Below the pieces are notes generated by a model that searched no databases, was not told the origin of the DNA, and worked only from the letters and a program-made list of their open reading frames with translations. Positions 43,613 to 51,324 of a stretch of DNA of 63,097 nt are shown one piece after another. The stretch's first letter is position 1, and each line of letters starts with the position of its first letter. A program made the position numbers and the translations under genes. Source of the DNA: Psittacicella hinzii (GTDB taxonomy: Bacteria > Pseudomonadota > Gammaproteobacteria > Enterobacterales > Psittacicellaceae); the NCBI RefSeq assembly GCF_003585885.1, contig NZ_NRHC01000001.1, positions 1 to 63,097 on the forward strand. The letters run 5' to 3'.

Positions 43613-46600
43613 ATGCAAAAGAAAAAAGATGATACTCAAGAAGAACAGGATAATTCTTCGTATGATTTCTTTGCTTCTTTAGATGATTTTACTGACTTTA
43701 CCCAAGTCCCTGAACCTAGCAAACCAAAAATTGCAGAGAATGCTAGCTTCACTCATCTTGAACAAGAATCCCCTTCTTATCCCATTACCTATAACCTAAA
43801 TAAAAAAGTTGAAGTAAAACCTGAAGTTATTGAACAAATTACTTCTACTTTACAAGCGCAACAAGAACAAAAAGCAACAAATACAGAGAACAAATTTGTT
43901 GACTTAAATGCGCTTGAATATGTTGATCCTTTTACTAGCCAGTTAGATTTACTTCCTGAAGAGAAAACTCAGGAAGGACTTGATCATGCCTCAAATCTAG
44001 AATTTGTTGCCAATACTTTACCAGATCAAGTAGATCCATTTGTTACCACTAATTCAACCAACGACGTAAGCTCAAAAGCTCAAGAGGAAGAGCCTTTTGA
44101 CTTCTTTGCCGAATTTGATGAAGTAGAGCAAATTATTCCAGCCCCAGGAATATTTACAACCCCAAAACCGATTTTAAGCCAAACTAGCCAAGCCAGCCAA
44201 GATATTCAGGCTAGTCAAACGCAAGAAACAAATCCAGTTGTTTCTGAAGGTTTAGCTCTTAACTTAGCTCCAAACTTTAGCGAGGATACCTCGACTAATT
44301 CACAAGAGCAAACAAATACTGTTGATTTAATCAGTGCAGTTGAGCAAATAAATTTAGCAGAGCAAGCTCAAGCTATTGAAGCTGAACAAGAGACAAACAA
44401 TAATGAGCAAGAAGTAGAAGCTCAACTTCAAACTCCTCACCGAGAAACTCAAGCTAACACCGAAGAGCCTCTAGCTCAAACTACAGAGCCTCTAATTGAA
44501 ACTACAGAATCGCTACACTTTAATGACTTTACGCCAAATCTAGTTGAACAACCTAATTTTGTCAACATCAGTGAAGAAAGCAAAAACAGTGAAGAAAGTG
44601 CAGAAGTAGAAGAAAAAGAAGAGCAAACTCCTGTAGACTTTTTAGACGTCGAACAAAGTTTAGAAGCAGAAGATGATCAGGCGGAGCATGATGAGGCTGA
44701 TTATCTTGAACTCTTTGGTGACCTTGACGAAAACTCTCAAGTAGAGCTATACCCTCAAGTAGAACTACAAGAAGATGAGCAAGTACTCACAACTAACGAA
44801 CATAGCTTACTGGAAGAACCTGATCTAGCTGATGAAGATGAACCTCTATACGCAGAGCCAGATAACCTAGAGGATCAAGAGCAAGATCAAGATCAGGAGC
44901 TGGATCATGATCAAGATCACGAACAAGAACTTGACGCTAGTCAAATTCTCAGTCTGCTAGATCTTCTTCCTGAAGAACAACGTGAACAGTTTTTAAGTTA
45001 CTTCCAAGATACTTCAGAACTGCAGCAACTTACAGCTGAAGACCTTGATCAATACATTGCTAGTCTTAGTGCAGAGATTGAACAAGAAGAAGCTGAACTC
45101 GAACTAAATAGCTATCAAGAAAACGCCCAAGAAGACGATTATCTTGAGCAAGATTTTGCTGACACTGGCAACTGCGATCAAGAAGATCTAGAGCAATTTA
45201 GCCAAGAACAAGTTGCTGACTTTGAGCAGGATCAAGTTGAAGAATTTACGCAAGATCAGGTTACAGAATTTGCCCAAGATCAAGCTACAGAATTTGCACA
45301 AGATCAGGCTGCAGAATTTGATCAAGAGATAACTGAAGAGTTTGCAGGAGATCAAGAGCAAGATCAACAAACCTCAACTCAAGCTGAGTATGATCTTGAC
45401 TTACAAGACCATGAAGCAGACACAACAGAGCAAGAAATCTGGTCGCAAACTCTTCCAGAATCTTTAGATGAACTTGATTTAAGTTCTATTGCCAAAGCAT
45501 TCAAAGTTGAAGAGTATGATCAAGAAGAGTTAGAAAGAACTTTAGCGCAAGCAAAAAACTATATGCAAGGCATTAAAGAAGATCGTGCTTACCTAGCAAA
45601 CTCTTCTAATCCTTTAGCGCCTATGTTTGCTCTACGTGTTGATAAGAACTCGCATGGCTTCAAAGAAGATGACGAGCTCTATTTTGACAACCAGTCACTT
45701 GCTAGTCTAGTAATGCGTGAGCAAGAAAGACAAGCTGAAGAAGAAAGACAACGTATCAAGAAACTCCGTGAGGACTACCCTTACGAAGTAGGCGAGGTTA
45801 TTCTTCCTGAAGAGGTTGAACAAGTTTCTTTTACAGACTCTAGCAACGATAGCAACGAGCAAGGAAACGTAAACTCTCCAGAGGCGCAAAGTTCTTTAGA
45901 GCAAGTAGAGCTTCAAGAAACTACTAAACCTCAAGAGCAAACTACAGATTTCTCTGCAGAAGAATCTACAAATGAATTTGCAGATCAAACAAGTAGCGAA
46001 CTTGAACAAACTGCTCATACAACAGTTCAAGCTAATGATGAAATCGAGCAAACTGCTAGTGATTTTATCCCTGAAGACGATACTGCAAATGCAGATGAAG
46101 ATACAAACACCGTTGAAGATCATAATGACAACAGTGAAAATGATCTTGCTGAAGATGAGCAAACCTCTGGTTTCTCTTTAGCACTTGATACTTCTGAAGC
46201 TCAAGCAACTAATCAAGCTTTTAACGAAGAAGTTGATTTTACTTTACTTGACGAACAAGGAGATGAAGAAGTTGATGAAGAAGTTGATGAGCTTGGTAAT
46301 GAGGAAGTTGGTGAACAAGTAGATCAAGAAGTTGTCGATAAAGTAGATGAGCAAGATGTAATTGCGGATAACTCGCAGGCTGACTTGCAAGATCATGCGC
46401 ATGAAGCAAATATTGCTTTATCAACAGCTGATCAAGAGCAAACTTCTGCAAGTTACTTTAAAGCTACAACCCAACCTGCAGCTATTAAACAAGCTACAAG
46501 TAAACCAGCTTTTGATTTACCTGAAGAGCAACTAGCTTATGAAGAGTTAGCTATCTTAGGGCATCGTAATCCACAGTTTAAAGCGGTAAATGAAAGAGGC

Positions 46601-48580
46601 GAAATTGACTTCTCTTTTATGGAACAAGGTGGAGCTGTTTATCAAGATCCATTTAGCCAAGAAGAACGTACAAAAGTAGGTTCTATCTTTGCTTCTCAAC
46701 AGGCTCTTGAACAACAAGCCCTAGCTAATAAAGAAGAAAAATTAGCTTCTCACAACGCTCAAGCTCCTAGTCAAACTACAGCTCTCCAAACTTCTGTTGT
46801 CGAGGCACAAGAAGCTGAGGTTAAGCAGCAAGATTCTACGGTAGAAGTGCAAGCCTCTACAGTAGACAAACAAGAGTCTGCAGTAGAAACAAATGTTGCT
46901 CAAACAAAACCAGATCTAGCTTCAAATGAACAAGCTCTAACCCAAGTTGCTAAAGCTTACCAAGAACAAGAGGAAGAGCATGAGCAAGAGCAAGAAGAAA
47001 AAGAGCAAGCAGTCTCTACTACAGAACAAACTGTTGATACTGATGAGCAAATCTTAACTGAGCAAGTTGAAGATACTGCTAGTGAGCAAAGTATTACCAC
47101 TTCATCAGAATTTGTTGAAGCTCAAGCTGATCCAAGCAATGCGTTAAGTCAGTCTTTTGCGAATGCTCATGCGGGAACATTTAACCTGTCTAATCTAATG
47201 CAAAAAGCTGAACAACAAAAAGGTAATAAAGTACCATTTAAAAACCTTTTATTACCTTCACAAATTTTTGCTGAAGACAACAAACAGTTAAATGACTACA
47301 TTCGCTTCCTCATTAAGAGCTTAAATAAAGTTACTTCTGGAGCGCAAATTCTTTCGCGTAGCAAAGTAGCAGAAGCTCATCGCTATGAAATCAAACTTTT
47401 ACCAACTGTTGATCCGAAAAAGTTCGTTAAAGATTTTAACCGCAACTATGATCGTCGTAAGTTAAAAGCTTTAATTGATCCAAACGACAACAAACTTTAT
47501 GTTGAACGTTACATCAACGCCCAAGTAAACTTAATTGATCTTTTCTCAGACAACCAAGAAAGTACCGCTATCGGAGTTGGTTTAGATAAAGACAATCAAG
47601 TTCTTAAGGTAGATTTTGAGCAAAGTAATAGCTTAATCATGGGATCACAAAGTGAAGCTAAAAGTAATCTCCTCACCGAAATTATGATGGGCTTAGCTTT
47701 AACTAAGAGTCCAAATGAAGTTGAGTTTTTAGCTTACTGTGATGACTCACGTCATCAAATCTTTAAACTAAATGACTTACCTCATTTAATTCACCCCGTA
47801 CTTGTTCGTGAACAAGTACAAGGGCTAATTGCTTTAGTGTACAGTGAACTAATGCGACGTCGTCGCTTATGTTCACAGCTAAATGCCGGAGATTATATCA
47901 ATTACAATCATTTCCTCAGTTTAGGAAACCAATACTCTTCAGTACAACTAGAGAAAATCAAACCTCTCTATGTCTTTATCGACAATATTGATGATAGTAT
48001 GATTGCTCATTGTATAACTCTTAATGTTCCAAGATATACTCTAGCTACTTTAGTTTACTTACTCAAACAAGGTAAGCGCTATGGCATTAACTTCATTATT
48101 GTTAATAACATAGATAAACTTAAAGTACTTACTTACGATGATCTGTGCCAATACCAATTTAATTTACGTAGCATGGCGCATCGTGAGTTAAAAACTAATG
48201 AGTACTACTTTAATGAGAACACTAACAAAGCTTACACTAGCGCAGTGGTTGACGATCAAGAGATGTCTAACCTTGTAGAATACTGGGATCAACAAGAAGT
48301 TAGTAGTAATGAACGAGATTATGATCTCGCAGAAATTACTACTCCAGAGTATTACAAATTTGTTGTTGCCGATGAACTTATCTTCTCTGGCAACTTAAAA
48401 GACAAAAAACTTGCGCAATACTTAAACTTCGAAGTTAATGGCGAATTCCATCGTCAACTAATTAGTGAGCTTGAAAGTCAAAATGTTATTGTTAAACGTA
48501 ATGATCGTTACTTTATCAATGGCAGCTACTCGACTTTCTTAAAGTCACCTCTAGCAAATGAATACCCATTCATTGGCTAA
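43613..48580 (+). CDS. FtsK/SpoIIIE-like motor domain protein with degenerate ATPase motifs (third ftsK fragment)
   Basis: A 1655-residue protein. Residues 1-1190 are acidic, Q/E/D-rich and repetitive (for example TEFAQDQ units near 45240-45330). Residues about 1225-1655 follow the FtsK motor order: an alpha-like part (HRYEIKLLPTVDPKKFVKDF), a RecA-like part, and a winged-helix gamma-like end (QYLNFEVNGEFHRQLISELESQNVIVKRNDRYFING). The P-loop GSSGSGKS is GSQSEAKS at 1344-1351: Lys and Ser stay, the two key glycines are lost. Walker B reads YVFIDN (Asp1457, Asn1458), losing the catalytic Glu of VLVDE; the ATQRPS segment reads IVNNID. SELMRRRRLCSQLNAGDYINYN matches EMERRYKLMSALGVRNLAGYN. Probably hydrolysis-deficient or an unusual ATPase. 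No membrane helix. Confidence 0.72.
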   Translation: MQKKKDDTQEEQDNSSYDFFASLDDFTDFTQVPEPSKPKIAENASFTHLEQESPSYPITYNLNKKVEVKPEVIEQITSTLQAQQEQKATNTENKFVDLNALEYVDPFTSQLDLLPEEKTQEGLDHASNLEFVANTLPDQVDPFVTTNSTNDVSSKAQEEEPFDFFAEFDEVEQIIPAPGIFTTPKPILSQTSQASQDIQASQTQETNPVVSEGLALNLAPNFSEDTSTNSQEQTNTVDLISAVEQINLAEQAQAIEAEQETNNNEQEVEAQLQTPHRETQANTEEPLAQTTEPLIETTESLHFNDFTPNLVEQPNFVNISEESKNSEESAEVEEKEEQTPVDFLDVEQSLEAEDDQAEHDEADYLELFGDLDENSQVELYPQVELQEDEQVLTTNEHSLLEEPDLADEDEPLYAEPDNLEDQEQDQDQELDHDQDHEQELDASQILSLLDLLPEEQREQFLSYFQDTSELQQLTAEDLDQYIASLSAEIEQEEAELELNSYQENAQEDDYLEQDFADTGNCDQEDLEQFSQEQVADFEQDQVEEFTQDQVTEFAQDQATEFAQDQAAEFDQEITEEFAGDQEQDQQTSTQAEYDLDLQDHEADTTEQEIWSQTLPESLDELDLSSIAKAFKVEEYDQEELERTLAQAKNYMQGIKEDRAYLANSSNPLAPMFALRVDKNSHGFKEDDELYFDNQSLASLVMREQERQAEEERQRIKKLREDYPYEVGEVILPEEVEQVSFTDSSNDSNEQGNVNSPEAQSSLEQVELQETTKPQEQTTDFSAEESTNEFADQTSSELEQTAHTTVQANDEIEQTASDFIPEDDTANADEDTNTVEDHNDNSENDLAEDEQTSGFSLALDTSEAQATNQAFNEEVDFTLLDEQGDEEVDEEVDELGNEEVGEQVDQEVVDKVDEQDVIADNSQADLQDHAHEANIALSTADQEQTSASYFKATTQPAAIKQATSKPAFDLPEEQLAYEELAILGHRNPQFKAVNERGEIDFSFMEQGGAVYQDPFSQEERTKVGSIFASQQALEQQALANKEEKLASHNAQAPSQTTALQTSVVEAQEAEVKQQDSTVEVQASTVDKQESAVETNVAQTKPDLASNEQALTQVAKAYQEQEEEHEQEQEEKEQAVSTTEQTVDTDEQILTEQVEDTASEQSITTSSEFVEAQADPSNALSQSFANAHAGTFNLSNLMQKAEQQKGNKVPFKNLLLPSQIFAEDNKQLNDYIRFLIKSLNKVTSGAQILSRSKVAEAHRYEIKLLPTVDPKKFVKDFNRNYDRRKLKALIDPNDNKLYVERYINAQVNLIDLFSDNQESTAIGVGLDKDNQVLKVDFEQSNSLIMGSQSEAKSNLLTEIMMGLALTKSPNEVEFLAYCDDSRHQIFKLNDLPHLIHPVLVREQVQGLIALVYSELMRRRRLCSQLNAGDYINYNHFLSLGNQYSSVQLEKIKPLYVFIDNIDDSMIAHCITLNVPRYTLATLVYLLKQGKRYGINFIIVNNIDKLKVLTYDDLCQYQFNLRSMAHRELKTNEYYFNENTNKAYTSAVVDDQEMSNLVEYWDQQEVSSNERDYDLAEITTPEYYKFVVADELIFSGNLKDKKLAQYLNFEVNGEFHRQLISELESQNVIVKRNDRYFINGSYSTFLKSPLANEYPFIG

Positions 48581-48601
48581 TTTGGTCTCTTACTTATTCA
48601 C

Positions 48602-48640
48602 AGCTTTGATGATCAAAGCTTAAGTTCTACTTTAAGCTTT
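48602..48640. terminator. Two overlapping hairpins after the third ftsK gene
   Basis: AGCTTTGATGATCAAAGCT (48602-48620) is a perfect palindrome; AAAGCTTAA (48615-48623) can instead pair with TTAAGCTTT (about 48632-48640). The two are mutually exclusive. No T-run follows. Confidence 0.5.
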
Positions 48641-48672
48641 ATCGCAATGCTACTTTGTTAGTTAACTGCTTG

Positions 48673-48728
48673 TGCTTAATTGCTTAATTGCTTAATTGCT
48701 TAATTGCTTAATTGCTTAACTGCTTAAC
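48673..48728. repeat. 8-bp tandem repeat (TGCTTAAT), seven units
   Basis: Five perfect TGCTTAAT units followed by two TGCTTAAC units. Confidence 0.95.
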
Positions 48729-48755
48729 TGTAAGCTACTTAACTAGCAAAAGAAA

Positions 48756-48775
48756 CAAACTAGTTAACTAGTTTG
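48756..48775. promoter_or_regulatory. 20-bp perfect palindrome
   Basis: CAAACTAGTTAACTAGTTTG, with no loop. Looks like a dimeric protein binding site; no promoter is positioned clearly around it. Confidence 0.5.
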
Positions 48776-48960
48776 AGTTGTAGCACCTAAATTTACTTTT
48801 TACTTTTGTTAACTTACGGCAAAAAATGTTATTTTTCTACCGTAAGTTGCAAAAGAATTTGTGAAAAAAGTCACAATAAAAACTAGGTAAATCTCTCCCT
48901 TTTATCAAAAGGTTAGCTCCAAGAAAATTTTTAGCAAAAATAAAAAATCAGATTTTCTTC

Positions 48961-48988
48961 TTGTTTTTTCTAAAACAAGCGTTATAAT
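48961..48988 (+). promoter_or_regulatory. Promoter of the candidate small RNA
   Basis: TTGTTT (48961-48966), 16-bp spacer, TATAAT (48983-48988). Confidence 0.62.
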
Positions 48989-48994
48989 GTTTAT

Positions 48995-49123
48995 AGCAAT
49001 AGAGAAAAGGTTTTATCGCTACTTCGGTAAGTGGATAAAATATTTTTCTTCATATAGCTAACCTTAAGAAATCAAAATTATTTAATCTTAATCTTCAACA
49101 GCGAGCACAACTCGCTGTTTTTT
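48995..49123 (+). ncRNA. Candidate small RNA, about 130 nt
   Basis: Bounded by a promoter at 48961-48988 and a strong terminator, with no open frame inside. The 5' part folds into a long hairpin (49011-49040): TTTTATCGCTAC closes on a TTCG tetraloop with GTA-A-GTGG-A-TAAAA, 12 pairs with two single-A bulges, and flanking AGAGAAAA/TTTTTCTT can extend it. A single-stranded A/T-rich middle follows, then the terminator. I do not recognise a known family. It could be a trans-acting RNA or a leader ending early before yffB. Confidence 0.5.
49097..49123 (+). terminator. Terminator of the candidate small RNA
   Basis: Perfect stem AACAGCGAG (49097-49105) / CTCGCTGTT (49111-49119), loop CACAA, followed by a T-run to 49123. 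Confidence 0.88.
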
Positions 49124-49428
49124 CTTAATAATTCAAAAAGAAATCTAGGATTTTGCTTTTAGCTTAGCTCAACGAGCTCTATCCCTGTCGGGGTTAGAAA
49201 AACATAGTTAGCTTCAAAGAGCTAACTAAGTTAGTTGCAAAGTAAGGTAGCAAACTCATCTTTTACAAAAATATAGATAAGTAAAACCTAAGTATAAATT
49301 TACTTAATCACCTACTCATAGTAAGGGTTTAACAAAATATTTAACCACAAATTCCGGTTATTTTGTCCGCTTAAAGTACAAGTTTAAGTTTTTTGCTCTG
49401 GAGATTTTTCTCTAGCTGATAAAAAGAG

Positions 49429-49434
49429 TATAAT
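49429..49434 (+). promoter_or_regulatory. -10 candidate for yffB
   Basis: TATAAT 46 bp upstream of the start codon; no clear -35. Confidence 0.4.
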
Positions 49435-49479
49435 AAAAAGATCAAAATACACTCTACTATAATAATTTAAAGGACAGTT

Positions 49480-49830
49480 ATGACTGAATCTATTACAGTT
49501 TACGGGATTAAAACTTGTACAACCGTAAGATTGCATATTAAAGTTCTAAAAGAACAAGGTTTTAACGTAGACTTTCATGACTACCTTAGCCAAGGGGTAG
49601 ATAAAGATAAATTTACTCAAGCCTTACAAGACTTAGGTTGGGATCAAGTGATTAATCTAAGAGCAAGAAACTTTGCTACACTTGGAGCAGAAGCTAAAGA
49701 GTACTTCAAGCAATTAGCCCAAACTAAAAACCATGAGTTTGATGAAAAAGGTTTTGCTTTAGTGCAAGAGCAACCGAGAATTATTAAACGTCCGCTGGTT
49801 GAAAGAAACGGGCATTTTCAGCTCAACTAA
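49480..49830 (+). CDS. yffB: ArsC/Spx-family protein YffB
   Basis: A 116-residue thioredoxin-fold protein of the ArsC/Spx family, collinear with E. coli YffB (118 aa). VYGIKTCTTVR (8-18) has a single Cys14 at the position of the family's reactive cysteine; FHDYLSQGVD (32-41), LGWDQVINLRARNFATL, and IIKRPLVERNGH near the C-terminus match. YffB orthologues bind glutathione and are thought to be thiol reductases; arsenate reduction is not established. Start preceded by AAAGGA. Confidence 0.92.
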   Translation: MTESITVYGIKTCTTVRLHIKVLKEQGFNVDFHDYLSQGVDKDKFTQALQDLGWDQVINLRARNFATLGAEAKEYFKQLAQTKNHEFDEKGFALVQEQPRIIKRPLVERNGHFQLN

Positions 49831-49989
49831 TCCCTAGCTAATTCTAGATTAAACCTAGGCTAACTCTAAACCGGCTAACATGAAACCAACTTAGCTTAGT
49901 TACGCAGTTAGATTACTACCAATATGCTAGGTTAAGTTAGCAAAAGTACTAAGTTGAGTTAGCAAAGAACTAAGTTAATCTACTCAAGT

Positions 49990-50040
49990 AAAAATAACTT
50001 TTAAATCTCGGAATCTCCTCTGAGATTTAAAGTTATTTTT
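49990..50040 (+). terminator. yffB terminator
   Basis: A 19-bp stem with one bulged T: AAAAATAACTTTTAAATCTC (49990-50009) / 50022-50040, ending in TTATTTTT. Near-symmetric, so possibly bidirectional. Confidence 0.82.
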
Positions 50041-50056
50041 AATTATTATTAACTTA

Positions 50057-50065
50057 TGTTATAAT
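50057..50065 (+). promoter_or_regulatory. Extended -10 promoter of greA
   Basis: TGTTATAAT with a perfect hexamer; predicted start near 50072, about 155 nt before the greA start codon. Confidence 0.65.
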
Positions 50066-50071
50066 GATTAG

Positions 50072-50160
50072 GTGCAAAGAAAAAATATTAACCGGTAAAT
50101 TTAATTTACCGGCTAAGCAATTATGCTTCATAACCCGCTTTACTTCGGGTTTTATTTTTT
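50072..50160 (+). ncRNA. greA leader with internal terminator, GraL-like
   Basis: Between the greA promoter and the gene lie three hairpins: CCGGTAAAT/ATTTACCGG (50092-50112), AAGCA/TGCTT (50115-50128), and an intrinsic terminator AACCCG/CGGGTT (50132-50151) followed by TTATTTTTT. In E. coli the greA leader carries such a terminator and yields short GraL RNAs. The same architecture here is inferred by position and structure, not sequence identity. Confidence 0.55.
50132..50160 (+). terminator. Intrinsic terminator in the greA leader (attenuator)
   Basis: AACCCG (50132-50137) / CGGGTT (50146-50151) plus U-rich tail, 66 bp before the greA start. Confidence 0.7.
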
Positions 50161-50225
50161 ATTTAAGATTATGGGCTACCTAATTTTTTTAGGTAGATAT
50201 TTTTTTAATTAGACTAACAGAATTT

Positions 50226-50726
50226 ATGACTATCGAAACAATTCCTATTACGCAACGTGGGGAAAGACTTTTACGTAAAGAGTTAGAATACTTAGTAAGA
50301 GAACGTCGTCCAGCAATTACTAAAGCAATTGCTGAAGCTCGTGAACACGGCGACTTAAAAGAAAACTCTGAGTACCATGCAGCGCGTGAAGAACAATCTT
50401 TAATCGAAGCTCGTATTTCTTATATCGAAGGTTTAGTAAGTAACGGACAAGTTATTGATGTGACTAAATTAGATGTGGAAACCGTAGTTTTTGGTTGTAA
50501 AGTAAAACTATACAATATTGATACTGATGAAGAAATCACATATCGTATTGTTGGTGAAGATGAAGCTGATGTTAAATCAGGTCGCATCTCTTACAAAACA
50601 CCAATCGCTCGCGGTTTAATCGGTAAAGAAGAAGGTGACGAAGTAACAATTGTTACTCCAAGCGGTAAATTAAACTTCGAAATTCTTGAAGTTGAATACT
50701 CAAACGAGCCTGTAGATGCAGAATAA
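50226..50726 (+). CDS. greA: Transcription elongation factor GreA
   Basis: A 166-residue GreA. It enters the RNA polymerase secondary channel and stimulates cleavage of backtracked transcripts. The coiled coil carries [24 protein letters not shown] (about 38-61), with the two acidic tip residues (D-L-K-E) that chelate Mg2+; the C-terminal FKBP-like domain has [10 protein letters not shown] and [15 protein letters not shown]. Almost no divergence from E. coli in these regions. Likely autoregulated through the terminator in its leader. The greA-yhbY-rlmE neighbourhood of E. coli is kept. Confidence 0.97.
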   Translation: MTIETIPITQRGERLLRKELEYLVRERRPAITKAIAEAREHGDLKENSEYHAAREEQSLIEARISYIEGLVSNGQVIDVTKLDVETVVFGCKVKLYNIDTDEEITYRIVGEDEADVKSGRISYKTPIARGLIGKEEGDEVTIVTPSGKLNFEILEVEYSNEPVDAE

Positions 50727-50755
50727 AAAGAGCGCAAGTAACTTGCGCTCTTTTT
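50725..50755 (+). terminator. greA terminator
   Basis: AAAAAGAGCGCAAGT (50725-50739) perfectly inverted at 50741-50755, overlapping the stop codon; A/T-runs on both sides allow bidirectional function toward yhbY. Confidence 0.9.
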
Positions 50756-50856
50756 AATTAGTTATTTTGTTTGCTTTCCTGAAATTAAGTTCAGTAAAGT
50801 TTAAATTAATATTTAAGTTAATCAGCTAAAGCAATCTGCTTGATTAACCAGGTCAA

Positions 50857-51195
50857 TTAACGACCACGAAAAACTTTTAGTTTTTCTTCAACTTTTTTCG
50901 CTTTTGAAGGTTTGTAGAACACAGCAATGTTACCTACGATACGAATTAAATGTACACCTTCAGTTTGGCGTAAGATCTCGTCACAGATTGCTTGACGGAT
51001 TTGTTTACGCTCTTCAGCAGTATCACCCTCGAAAGTCATTTTTACTTTAATTAACTCGTGGTGATCGATACTGTTTACAAATTCTCTAATAACTGCATCA
51101 GTTAATAAATTTTGCCCAATCATAACTACAGGCTTTAAGTCATGAGATAGGCCAAATAATTCCTTTTTAACTGCAGTTGTTAATTTTAAAGCCAT
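50857..51195 (-). CDS. yhbY: YhbY, CRM-domain RNA-binding protein
   Basis: A 112-residue single-domain CRM protein. LSHDLKPVVMIGQNLLTDAVIREFVNSIDHHELIKVKM matches LAHPLKPVVLLGSNGLTEGVLAEIEQALEHHELIKVK of E. coli, and the GxxG-type loop is represented by VGNIAVFYKP. CRM proteins of this type bind pre-50S ribosomal particles. A basic tail (KPSKAKKVEEKLKVFRGR) ends it. Convergent with greA as in E. coli, and its promoter faces away from rlmE. Confidence 0.95.
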   Translation of the reverse strand: MALKLTTAVKKELFGLSHDLKPVVMIGQNLLTDAVIREFVNSIDHHELIKVKMTFEGDTAEERKQIRQAICDEILRQTEGVHLIRIVGNIAVFYKPSKAKKVEEKLKVFRGR

Positions 51196-51207
51196 TGAAA
51201 CCTCACA

Positions 51208-51221
51208 TTTACATGTAAATA
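51208..51221. promoter_or_regulatory. 14-bp palindrome upstream of yhbY
   Basis: ATTTACATGTAAAT lies between the yhbY promoter and start codon; possible operator or leader hairpin. Confidence 0.35.
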
Positions 51222-51234
51222 TTACAGAGGCGTA

Positions 51235-51243
51235 TTATAGCAT
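51235..51243 (-). promoter_or_regulatory. Extended -10 promoter of yhbY
   Basis: Minus-strand TGCTATAAT, 40 bp upstream of the start codon; identical to the prfA extended -10. Confidence 0.62.
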
Positions 51244-51312
51244 ATTTTTCCCTATAGCGCTGATAAAAACGCTTATTTTGCATATTTTTATGCAAAATCT
51301 TCGCTTTTGCGC

Positions 51313-51318
51313 TATAAT
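51313..51318 (+). promoter_or_regulatory. Promoter candidate reading into the 1.2-kb non-coding region
   Basis: TATAAT within GCGCTATAATAT, the same core as the ldhA promoter. The predicted start near 51325 lies just before a nested hairpin. Confidence 0.5.
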
Positions 51319-51324
51319 ATAGCT

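Larger units (their letters stand above)
48581..49479. other. Long spacer after ftsK: palindromes, 8-bp repeat and a candidate small RNA
   Basis: 899 bp with no credible gene. From left: palindromes at 48602-48640, the 8-bp repeat at 48673-48728, a 20-bp palindrome at 48756-48775, a long hairpin at 48811-48848 (AACTTACGG/CCGTAAGTT with an internal AAAAAT/ATTTTT stem), a promoter-to-terminator small RNA unit (48961-49123), an 8-bp-stem hairpin at 49206-49227, and the yffB -10 at 49429-49434. Confidence 0.7.
49831..50225. other. Spacer yffB/greA
   Basis: 395 bp without a gene: degenerate TTAGCTTAG/CTAACCTAG words (49840-49980), the yffB terminator, and the greA promoter and structured leader. 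Confidence 0.65.

Noticed and set aside
45188..46451. Several Leu/Cys-rich minus-strand frames inside the third ftsK gene
   Set aside because: Antisense shadows of the Q/E/D-rich coding repeats.
49161..49200. CCCTGTCGGGG as a terminator or regulatory hairpin
   Set aside because: Stem of only four pairs with no T-run; not convincing on its own.
50818..50847. yhbY terminator
   Set aside because: TTAATCA/TGATTAA pairs but has an asymmetric internal loop and no T-run; the greA terminator can serve both genes.
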